Positions 5,908 through 11,562 of a DNA stretch of 11,562 bases are shown piece after piece (positions within the stretch are counted from its first letter, which is position 1; the number at the start of each line of letters is the position of its first letter). Under the pieces are notes generated by a model. It saw only the letters and a program-made list of their open reading frames with translations. It made no database searches and was not told the DNA's origin. Both the position numbers and the translations under genes were made by a program. This DNA is from Pseudobdellovibrionaceae bacterium (lineage in GTDB: Bacteria; Bdellovibrionota; Bdellovibrionia; Bdellovibrionales; JAMPXM01): assembly GCA_913774795.1 (NCBI GenBank), contig CAJYIL010000697.1:1-11562 (forward strand), written 5' to 3'.

Positions 5908-7957
5908 AGGCAGCGTCCCGAGACGCGCGCAAGCGGTTCAGCTTCTCTCTGAGTTCTTCGATCTTAAATGGTTTGCTGATGTAGTCGGTCATGCCGACCT
6001 CAATGCATCGCTCACGATCGCCTTTCATCGCGTTCGCGGTCATCGCGATAATCGGAATTTGAGCGTTCGGGTTCCGCATTCGCCGGATGTAGGTCGTTGC
6101 TTGGTATCCATCCATCTCCGGCATCTGACAATCCATTAAAATGACGTCATACTCTTTTTGGCTCGTCGCATGGATCGCTTCGACTCCGTTATTGGCGACA
6201 TCCGCCTCGAGTCCCATCCGGCTCAGCATGCGTGTCGCGATAAGCTGATTGACCGAATTGTCTTCGACCAGAAGAACTCTCAGATTCGGCAACGCTTCAG
6301 GGAGGAGTATCGCCGTTTGCGAGCCTTTCTCTCCGCCGAGTTGCAGATTTAACGAGAACCAGAAGCACGCTCCGCGACCAATCTCGCTTTCGACGCCGAT
6401 GGCTCCGCCCATAAGCTCGACGAGTCGCTTTGAGATGGACAAACCGAGCCCCGTGCCGCCGTATTTTCTGGTCGTCGAAGCATCGGCTTGAGCGAACGGT
6501 TTGAAGAGCCGCGACGCCGTTTCCTGGTCGATCCCGATACCCGAATCTCTCACTCTGATTTTTGCGTGAACGCCTTCCAAGTCATCGAAATCCGTCGAAA
6601 GCTCAATCTCAACAAACCCTGACGACGTAAATTTCAAAGCATTCGAAACCAGATTCATCACGATCTGGCGAATGCGAACCGAGTCGCCGACGACCCAAAT
6701 CGATTTGTCGCCTGTCAAACGCGTTCTCAGCTCGATTCTCTTCTTGCTTGCGAGAGGCGTGAAGCTTCTTGCGATATCAATAAGAAGATCGCGCAAATCG
6801 AAATCGCGCTTTTCCACTTCCATCATGCCCGCTTCGATTTTCGAGAAGTCGAGCACATCACCAACGATCGCGTTCAGATTTTCGGCCGATGATTGGATGA
6901 CCTGCAGACTCTCACGCAAACTCTCGTCGACCGCGTCTTCCATCAGGAGGGCCGTCATTCCCACGATTCCATTGAGCGGAGTGCGAATTTCGTGAGACAT
7001 GTTCGCCAAGAATTCAGACTTCGCGGCCGTGGCCGCGCGGAGCGCCTCGTTTGTTTCGACGAGATCGCGCTCTTTACTTTTGATTTCGCTCACGTCGTGC
7101 ATCGCGCACACAGCCCCGAGCTTGCGACCTGTTTTGTCGTAGAGGGCACGGCCGCTCGCCAAGAACCGTCTTGGGGTTTGATCGCGCGCCACGATCACCA
7201 TCTCGACGTCGCGCAAAAGCTCACCATTCAGAATCCGTATGAGCGGAACGTCCGCCATCTCCATCAAAGTCACGCCGTCAGCTTTGTAAAGTCTGTAGTA
7301 CTGTGACCATTCAGAGGGATCGAGTTGGCTATTTGAATCAAGCCCGTGAAACTCTTTGAGCGCCCGATTGAACAAGGTGAGTTGGCCTTCAGCGTTACAG
7401 GCAACGACGCCGTCGGCGAGATTTTCGAGAACGGCTGCCAAGAAGGCGCGTTCTTTCTCAAGAGTTCGCTCAGCCTCTTGCTGTGCGCGCGCATTGAGTT
7501 GAGCATCGATGATGCCCATGGCAACTCGAGACAAACGCTCGAGCGAACGAATTTGATCCTCGTTCAATGAACGAGCCTGATAATCTAAAATACAGAGTGT
7601 GCCGATCGCATCCCCGCTCGGCGCGATCAAAGGCCAGCCCGCATAAAACCGAAACCTCGGGCCACGCGCGACGAGAGGATGATCAAAATAGGCTTCAATT
7701 TTTGAGAGGTCCTCAATAACGAGAGGCTTGTTTTCGACGATCGTCCGATCGCAAAAAGCCGCGCTGCGCGGAATGGGCTCAGGAACTCCGCCAATCATGG
7801 CGAGCGGAATCACTTGATCGTCGTCGACCAGCTGGATCGCGGCCATCGGCACTTTGGCGACCTCGGTCGCGAGTGCGGCGACGTCCCTCAAAGCCGGGCT
7901 CGAAAAAACAGCCGGAATTCGGTATTTGTCGACTAATTCGAGACGCCGTTTTGGCAT
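5903..7957 (-). CDS. Soluble GAF-PAS hybrid sensor histidine kinase with receiver domain
   Basis: The product is 684 residues with no transmembrane segment, so it senses a cytoplasmic signal. Domains in order: GAF (about 12-155, with AFCDRTI at 67-73 and RFYAGWPL at 103-110, a subtype common in bacterial kinases), a short helical linker, PAS (about 170-290, NLADGVVACNAEG at 179-191), HisKA with phospho-acceptor His322 in SEFLANMSHEIRTPLNG, HATPase with N-box Asn435/Asn439, G1 DSGIGI (471-476), F-box FKPFAQAD (485-492) and G2 GTGLGL (501-506), and a C-terminal receiver (about 558-678) with the acidic pair Glu565/Asp566, phospho-acceptor Asp609 in LMDCQMPEMDGYQA, Thr640 and Lys662. All catalytic residues are present, so it should autophosphorylate and pass phosphate to its own receiver, and probably onward through an Hpt protein not encoded here. 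The start at 7957 has GAGGGG just upstream. It stands alone, convergent with gloA. The signal and output are unknown. Confidence 0.95.
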   Translation of the reverse strand: MPKRRLELVDKYRIPAVFSSPALRDVAALATEVAKVPMAAIQLVDDDQVIPLAMIGGVPEPIPRSAAFCDRTIVENKPLVIEDLSKIEAYFDHPLVARGPRFRFYAGWPLIAPSGDAIGTLCILDYQARSLNEDQIRSLERLSRVAMGIIDAQLNARAQQEAERTLEKERAFLAAVLENLADGVVACNAEGQLTLFNRALKEFHGLDSNSQLDPSEWSQYYRLYKADGVTLMEMADVPLIRILNGELLRDVEMVIVARDQTPRRFLASGRALYDKTGRKLGAVCAMHDVSEIKSKERDLVETNEALRAATAAKSEFLANMSHEIRTPLNGIVGMTALLMEDAVDESLRESLQVIQSSAENLNAIVGDVLDFSKIEAGMMEVEKRDFDLRDLLIDIARSFTPLASKKRIELRTRLTGDKSIWVVGDSVRIRQIVMNLVSNALKFTSSGFVEIELSTDFDDLEGVHAKIRVRDSGIGIDQETASRLFKPFAQADASTTRKYGGTGLGLSISKRLVELMGGAIGVESEIGRGACFWFSLNLQLGGEKGSQTAILLPEALPNLRVLLVEDNSVNQLIATRMLSRMGLEADVANNGVEAIHATSQKEYDVILMDCQMPEMDGYQATTYIRRMRNPNAQIPIIAMTANAMKGDRERCIEVGMTDYISKPFKIEELREKLNRLRASRDAAS

Positions 7958-8081
7958 TTAACCCCTCGCTGATCATCCATCGGCGAAGGGTCCACCAAAT
8001 TTTAACAAGTCGTGAATACGTCATCGCGCACGCCACTCTCAAAGTGACTCAGTTTAAAAAAACGTGCTAGATTAAAACAGT
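7958..8081. other. Intergenic region between methyltransferase and kinase genes
   Basis: Both flanking genes are on the minus strand, so the kinase promoter and the end of the upstream operon fall here. The minus strand carries a T-run (opposite 8055-8062) but no GC stem before it, so I see no clear intrinsic terminator. On the plus strand GTGACT (8044-8049), an 18-base gap and TAGATT (8068-8073) preceded by TG resemble an extended -10 promoter. That promoter would read antisense into the methyltransferase gene. Confidence 0.3.
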
Positions 8082-8885
8082 TTACTTCTCACCCACGACG
8101 TAAGCGATCCAGGCCTGGCAATCCTCACCCTTTTCCGAGCGCGTAAAGATGCCATTCCCTTCGCCACTTCGGGTGGTGCCTTCCCAGTACACATGCGTTT
8201 TCCTGAAACCGGTCTCGCGCAACATTTCACGAAGCTCAGGAATCGACCACAGTCGCCAGTCATAGGTGAAGACCTTCTCGATCTTCTTCTGACCTTTGGG
8301 CTTGAAGTGGATGTGGAAGAGCGCATTGCCCGAGATCGGCTCGTAATTTTCCTGATCCCAGTAATAGGTGTGCGTTTTGTGTTCAGTCGCTTCTTCATTT
8401 GCTTCATAGCACTGAGATCCGCCGAAGACGTCACAAACGAAAATGCCGCCCGAGTTCAAAGTCGCATACGCGTTGTGCATGTACGACTTCATCACTGAAC
8501 GATCTTTAAAAATGAAGTGCGAGAAGTTCATCGCCGCGATTACATCAGCTTTCGGTAATCCCGGATTGAGAACGTTCTCCTGAAGGATCTTTACGCGTTC
8601 GCGCTGCGCGGGCGCGAGTTGTGGCAGGTAGTGCGAAAGGCCGTACAAGATCGGCTCGGAGTCGAGATCGACTCCGTAGGCTTTGAACTTCGAACCCATC
8701 TTGACCCACTCGCACGAGATCGCGAACGTGCCGCAGAAATCTTCGCGAAGAGTGACCGGATCTTTTCCGCGAATTTCTTTATATGTTTCGCGCAAGAACT
8801 GAACGTCGTTATCCGGAGCTTGCACGGAGTTGCGGTAGTACCAATACTTGTCGAACTCCGGTTTCGCCTTCGCTTTGATTTTCAT
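8082..8885 (-). CDS. Class I SAM-dependent methyltransferase, substrate unknown
   Basis: The product is 267 residues. The Rossmann-type methyltransferase fold is recognised by motif I around LREDFCGTFAISCEW (46-60), where DFCGT takes the place of the usual E/DxGxG, and by the acidic end of strand 2 at AYGVDLD (69-75, Asp73 likely contacting the SAM ribose). Next come the motif IV-like segment ADVIAAMNFSHFIF (113-126) and strand 5 GGIFVCDVFGG (146-156). The C-terminal half (DWRLWSIPELREMLRETGF, 209-227) is the helix typical of small-molecule methyltransferases. Substrate and pathway are not evident. The ATG overlaps the E1 beta stop by one base (TAATG) with GAGG 7 nt upstream, so it is translated with the E1 genes. 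That coupling suggests a role tied to the oxoacid dehydrogenase or a shared regulator, but this is inference. No terminator is evident downstream. Confidence 0.85.
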   Translation of the reverse strand: MKIKAKAKPEFDKYWYYRNSVQAPDNDVQFLRETYKEIRGKDPVTLREDFCGTFAISCEWVKMGSKFKAYGVDLDSEPILYGLSHYLPQLAPAQRERVKILQENVLNPGLPKADVIAAMNFSHFIFKDRSVMKSYMHNAYATLNSGGIFVCDVFGGSQCYEANEEATEHKTHTYYWDQENYEPISGNALFHIHFKPKGQKKIEKVFTYDWRLWSIPELREMLRETGFRKTHVYWEGTTRSGEGNGIFTRSEKGEDCQAWIAYVVGEK

Positions 8886-9943
8886 TAAGGAACCTCAGCC
8901 AAAAGCTCACGCATCTCGTGCATGATGTCTTCGAGGTGTGGAACCGAGGCTTCTTCGAGGTTCGGGTGAAGCCCGATGCCCGGCAAGTTCTTGCCCGCCA
9001 AAACGCGCGGACGCGCCATCAGCTCGTAGAACAACTCCGTCGTCGCCCGGTAAGCCAAGTGCTCACCGAAGTTCGTCACTTCGGTATCCTCGTTTACGAA
9101 CAAGACTTTGCCCGTCTTTGAGACCGACGCTTTGATCATTTGCCAATCGTACGGATACAAAGAGCGAAGGTCGATGACCTCGACCGCTGTCCCCTCTTCA
9201 CGGAGCATATCCGCGACGCGATTACAGAGCGGCATTGTGCGACCGTAAGAAACGATCGTCGCCTTGTCGCCTTCACGCGTGATTTTGCCTTCGCCGATTC
9301 GCACCTTGTACTCTTCGAGTTCCGGCCATTTTGCTTTCCACGAAGAACGATCGCCTTGAACGGGCGCATCGATCATCGCTTTCAACGTTTTCTCATCGGC
9401 TGGCTCACCCGGGATTAACTCTTCACCGCGAACGCGCATGAGAGCCTTTGGTTTCAAGTACAGAACCGGATTTGGGTCTTCGATCGCCGAGAGCATCAAC
9501 CCGTACGCATCGAGCGGAGTCGACGGACACACGATCTTCCAGCCTGGCAAACGCGTCGCCAAAGCGTCGAACGAGTGCGAGTGATAGATCGAACCGCGAA
9601 TGCCCGCACCCACCGGAGTCATCACGACGATCGGCATGTTGTACTGACCGTTCGAAGCCCAAAGCGTGTTTCCCGCCATCTTGAGCAAATCGATCGTGTT
9701 GAAAATGTAATCGCAGAATTGAATCTCGGCGACGCAGCGGTCGCCCGCGAGACCGAGGCCGATTGCGGCCGCGATGATCCCGCGCTCATCAAGCGGCGAG
9801 TTCCACGCGTTCTTCAAACCTTGAGTCGCGGTAAAAACTCCGCCGAGCGGAGCACCAACGTCTTCGCCGAAAATGTCGGTGACGCCGAGTTTCGTTTCAC
9901 CAACGTGAAGGGCCATTCGAATGGCCTGTGCCATGCTCGCCAT
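8885..9943 (-). CDS. 2-oxoacid dehydrogenase complex E1 component, beta subunit
   Basis: The product is 352 residues. Together with the alpha subunit it forms the alpha2-beta2 thiamine-diphosphate enzyme that decarboxylates a 2-oxoacid and passes the acyl group to the lipoyl E2. Motifs: FGEDVGAPLGGVF (25-37), whose Glu27 should activate the ThDP ring, AEIQFCDYIFNTID (72-85), MTPVGAGIRGSIYHSHS (108-124) with catalytic-region histidines 121 and 123, and the C-terminal transketolase-like domain with VIDLRSLYPYDWQMI (about 269-283) and LFVNEDTEVTNFGEHLA (about 298-314). GEDVGAPLGGVF and AEIQF resemble branched-chain oxoacid dehydrogenase E1 beta as much as pyruvate dehydrogenase, so the substrate is open between branched-chain 2-oxoacids, pyruvate and acetoin. 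The ATG overlaps the alpha-subunit stop by one base, with GGAG 9 nt before it. No E2 or E3 gene lies in the window. Confidence 0.93.
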   Translation of the reverse strand: MASMAQAIRMALHVGETKLGVTDIFGEDVGAPLGGVFTATQGLKNAWNSPLDERGIIAAAIGLGLAGDRCVAEIQFCDYIFNTIDLLKMAGNTLWASNGQYNMPIVVMTPVGAGIRGSIYHSHSFDALATRLPGWKIVCPSTPLDAYGLMLSAIEDPNPVLYLKPKALMRVRGEELIPGEPADEKTLKAMIDAPVQGDRSSWKAKWPELEEYKVRIGEGKITREGDKATIVSYGRTMPLCNRVADMLREEGTAVEVIDLRSLYPYDWQMIKASVSKTGKVLFVNEDTEVTNFGEHLAYRATTELFYELMARPRVLAGKNLPGIGLHPNLEEASVPHLEDIMHEMRELLAEVP

Positions 9944-11040
9944 TAGAACTTTCTCCAGTCTGCGTTTTCGTTACCGACGTAAACGTTTTCCCAAACGCTC
10001 TCGCGGGTCGGGCCGGCTTCGCTCCGCGCTTGATCAGCGGCGCGAACCGATTCCTCTTCGTACTTATCCCAGAGCTCTTTCACTTGGGCCGATGTCATGA
10101 TCTTTTGATCGATGATGCGCTTTTCAAACGCCGGAACCGGATCGTGCTCTTGGCGGCGGTTTGCGCCGTCGGCCGACGAGTGACCGAACAGGCGCGAAAC
10201 TTCGAACTCCGCGCAAACGGGTTTGCCCGAGCGACGGATGTAATCCATCTCGCTTTGAATCCCGAGGTAACACTCGATCGGATCATTTCCGTTGATGACG
10301 GCCGTACGGATATTGAACGCTTTCGCACGGTCGCTGACGTGTTTCTCACCGTGCTGCGAATCGTACGACGTCGAGATTCCCCAACGGTTGTTCTGAATCG
10401 TGATGAACATCGGGAGTTCGTTGCCCGGACGCGAAGCCCAGATGAGCGACGATGCGAAATCGCCTTCCGCCGATGCGGCGTCTCCACCCGTCACGATCGT
10501 GATCGCGCGATTGCCTTTCGGGCGACGACGACGTTGCGCCAAAGCGGTGCCGATCGCGAAGCCGTACTGGACTGTGAGAGGAGATGTGATTGGCGTCACG
10601 TTCCACTGCGGATAACAATAGTGACCGCAGAAGTTTCGTCCACCGGTCGAGACGTCGGTCGCGCGGTTCATCGTCAAACGAATCGCATCGAGCATCGACA
10701 TTCCGAGCGTCACGAGAGTCGGTGAAGCGCGGTAGTGGAGGTGCAAGAAGTCGTGATCAATGCCCTGACCTTTGTTGATCAAGAGGCCGAGAGAAACGCC
10801 GAACGCTTCTTCACCCGGTCCACCGATCCAGAAAAACGAGTCACCTGTTTTGTAAACTTTGATGAGACGTTCTTCGAGAACACGCGACTTGATCATGAGA
10901 TCGAGCATGTTCTTTTGAAGCTCTTTCGGGAGCGTCATTTTGTTCGAAATCGTAACCGATTTCGGAGCGACCGCAGGCTTCGATTTGGCCATCGCGACCG
11001 GCATCTTAGAACTCTTCTTAGAGACCTGATTTTTACGCAT
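9943..11040 (-). CDS. 2-oxoacid dehydrogenase complex E1 component, alpha subunit
   Basis: The product is 365 residues from the ATG at 11040. It is the ThDP-binding partner of the beta subunit. The ThDP motif is GGDAASAEGDF (185-195) through IQNNRWGIS (215-223), with the closing NN at 217-218. The substrate loop LHYRASPTLVTLG (101-113) has the His-Tyr-Arg seen in E1 alpha subunits, and LFGHSSADGAN (284-294) matches the second active-site loop. The first 35 residues are basic and variable (MRKNQVSKKSSK), as in the flexible tails that bind E2. The start is uncertain: the 11040 ATG has no clear ribosome site, the ATG at 11004 (353 residues) has a weak AAGAAGAG upstream, and an open frame back to 11139 crosses the likely promoter and the repeats. 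It is the first gene of a three-gene operon. The branched-chain type is slightly favoured over pyruvate. Confidence 0.92.
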   Translation of the reverse strand: MRKNQVSKKSSKMPVAMAKSKPAVAPKSVTISNKMTLPKELQKNMLDLMIKSRVLEERLIKVYKTGDSFFWIGGPGEEAFGVSLGLLINKGQGIDHDFLHLHYRASPTLVTLGMSMLDAIRLTMNRATDVSTGGRNFCGHYCYPQWNVTPITSPLTVQYGFAIGTALAQRRRRPKGNRAITIVTGGDAASAEGDFASSLIWASRPGNELPMFITIQNNRWGISTSYDSQHGEKHVSDRAKAFNIRTAVINGNDPIECYLGIQSEMDYIRRSGKPVCAEFEVSRLFGHSSADGANRRQEHDPVPAFEKRIIDQKIMTSAQVKELWDKYEEESVRAADQARSEAGPTRESVWENVYVGNENADWRKF

Positions 11041-11119
11041 GAGGCAAAGTAAAACGGAGGCAAAACCAGAGTCAACGCTCGCCCCGCGGAGCCCTGGGTT
11101 TTCCTGAGGCAAATGCCTC
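11041..11119 (-). promoter_or_regulatory. Upstream region of the E1 operon with three TTTGCCTC copies
   Basis: On the minus strand the octamer TTTGCCTC occurs at 11048-11041, 11064-11057 and 11113-11106. The last lies in the inverted repeat GAGGCA-TT-TGCCTC (11119-11106). TTGACT (11075-11070), an 18-base gap and TACTTT (11051-11046) form a possible promoter, good at -35 and poor at -10, with two of the octamers in or next to it. The arrangement fits an operator controlling the E1 operon, but no regulator is encoded nearby. Confidence 0.35.
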
Positions 11120-11142
11120 CGAAACACGCACGCCGTCAAAGC

Positions 11143-11179
11143 CCCAAAAGCAAAACGCCCGCTCTTTCGAGCAGGCGTT
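11143..11179 (-). terminator. Rho-independent terminator after the protease gene
   Basis: On the minus strand AACGCCTGCTC (11179-11169) pairs with GAGCGGGCGTT (11164-11154) over 11 bp with one G-T pair, closed by a GAAA tetraloop. A T-rich tail, TTGCTTTT, follows. It starts about 25 nt past the stop of the Prc/Tsp tail and separates that gene from the E1 operon downstream. Confidence 0.9.
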
Positions 11180-11203
11180 CCGTGAGAAACGTTGAGCGCG
11201 TGA

Positions 11204-11562
11204 TTAACGCGTCTTCTTCTCCGAATTGACCGGCGTCGCGTCGGTCAGAGTGATCCCTCTCTGAAGCGCCAGAAGGTCAGCCGCGATATTCGCCGCTTCT
11301 TGAATGTCTGGCTTCTTCAGGTACTCAGCCGTCTTCGCGTCTTTATTGAGGTCCTTCTTCTTGTCCGCTTCATCCTTCTTCTCTTTGGTGTCTTTCAACG
11401 CCTCCGAGAGTTTGATGACCTTGTTGCGGTCTTTCGCCTTTTTGAGATCGTCCGTGATCTTCGTGAACTCGGTCGACTTCGCGACACGCGCGGCTGAACG
11501 CGCTTTCATCGTCGCGATCATCGGCGCTTCCACTTTCTTCCAGGCATTCGGACCTGACGTCA
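11204..11562 (-). CDS. prc: Tail-specific (carboxy-terminal processing) protease Prc, C-terminal fragment
   Basis: The frame is open to the window edge: 118 residues are visible, beginning TSGPNAWKKVEAP, with the N-terminus outside. The visible part matches the C-terminal helical region of E. coli Prc/Tsp (DUF3340). Matching blocks are ARVAKSTEFTKITDDL against its RIAKDPEFQYIMKDI, VIKLSEA in place of IVSLNYA, and EAANIAADLLAL against ETVNIALDLAKL. Prc is a periplasmic serine protease with an S41 catalytic core that trims or degrades proteins by their C-termini, including peptidoglycan hydrolases. The S41 core and PDZ domain lie outside the window, so activity cannot be judged. The segment between the matching blocks is very rich in Lys, Asp and Glu (EKKDEADKKKDLNKDAK) and should be a charged helix. 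A GTG at 11533 could pass as a start for a 109-residue protein, but the match and the open frame upstream argue against that. Confidence 0.75.
   Translation of the reverse strand, partial: TSGPNAWKKVEAPMIATMKARSAARVAKSTEFTKITDDLKKAKDRNKVIKLSEALKDTKEKKDEADKKKDLNKDAKTAEYLKKPDIQEAANIAADLLALQRGITLTDATPVNSEKKTR

Noticed and set aside
9928..10725. 265-residue plus-strand frame opposite the E1 alpha gene, and similar frames at 9575-9946 and 8193-8498
   Set aside because: They are opposite well-identified E1 and methyltransferase genes, have compositions typical of antisense readings and no recognisable domain.
11041..11139. 33-residue N-terminal extension of E1 alpha from 11139
   Set aside because: It runs through the inverted repeat and probable promoter, and has no E1-like sequence or ribosome site.
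11204..11533. Independent 109-residue Lys-rich protein starting at a GTG
   Set aside because: The frame stays open to the window edge, and the sequence matches the C-terminal domain of Prc/Tsp, so it is a fragment of a larger protein.

Overview
The window comes from a bacterial chromosome with dense gene packing, roughly 50-55% GC by eye, ordinary Shine-Dalgarno sites and many 1-4 nt gene overlaps. The EF-G is of the mitochondrial/spd type (EFG1-like), which points to a deltaproteobacterial or Bdellovibrionota-like lineage. That placement is an inference from one gene family and the general look of the rest. No tRNA, rRNA, CRISPR, insertion sequence or phage gene is visible.

Layout: (1) 1-813, minus strand, is the N-terminal part of a RecQ-family helicase cut by the window edge. 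(2) 921-3035, plus strand, is a complete EF-G gene in one reading frame, interrupted by one in-frame TGA at codon 110 and closed by a strong intrinsic terminator. (3) 3145-4682, plus strand, holds a membrane-anchored protein with MORN-like repeats and an overlapping GNAT acetyltransferase gene. (4) 4679-4873, minus strand, is a tiny single-span membrane protein. (5) 4985-5889, plus strand, is a coupled pair, pyrE (orotate phosphoribosyltransferase) and gloA (glyoxalase I). (6) 5903-7957, minus strand, is a soluble GAF-PAS hybrid histidine kinase with a C-terminal receiver. (7) 8082-11040, minus strand, is a three-gene operon joined by TAATG overlaps: 2-oxoacid dehydrogenase E1 alpha, E1 beta and an unassigned SAM-dependent methyltransferase. 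(8) 11204-11562, minus strand, is the C-terminal tail of a Prc/Tsp tail-specific protease running off the window, with its own terminator. No gene-free stretch exceeds 300 bases.

The most notable observation is the TGA in the EF-G gene. The frame is intact on both sides. Every GTPase motif and every later domain is present, and codon style does not change. The TGA stands exactly where EF-G carries a conserved cysteine (Cys114 in E. coli), one half of a known redox-sensitive pair with Cys266, and the partner cysteine is conserved here (residue 261). TGA serves as an ordinary stop in neighbouring genes. The candidate explanations are selenocysteine insertion into a translation factor, programmed readthrough or re-initiation, a recent nonsense mutation in a paralogue, or a single-base sequencing error (TGC or TGT to TGA). 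A small hairpin lies at a distance from the TGA compatible with a bacterial SECIS, but its sequence support is weak. The sequence alone cannot decide between these.

Functionally the window is mostly housekeeping: DNA repair, translation, pyrimidine synthesis, methylglyoxal detoxification, oxoacid oxidation and periplasmic proteolysis, plus one sensory kinase.
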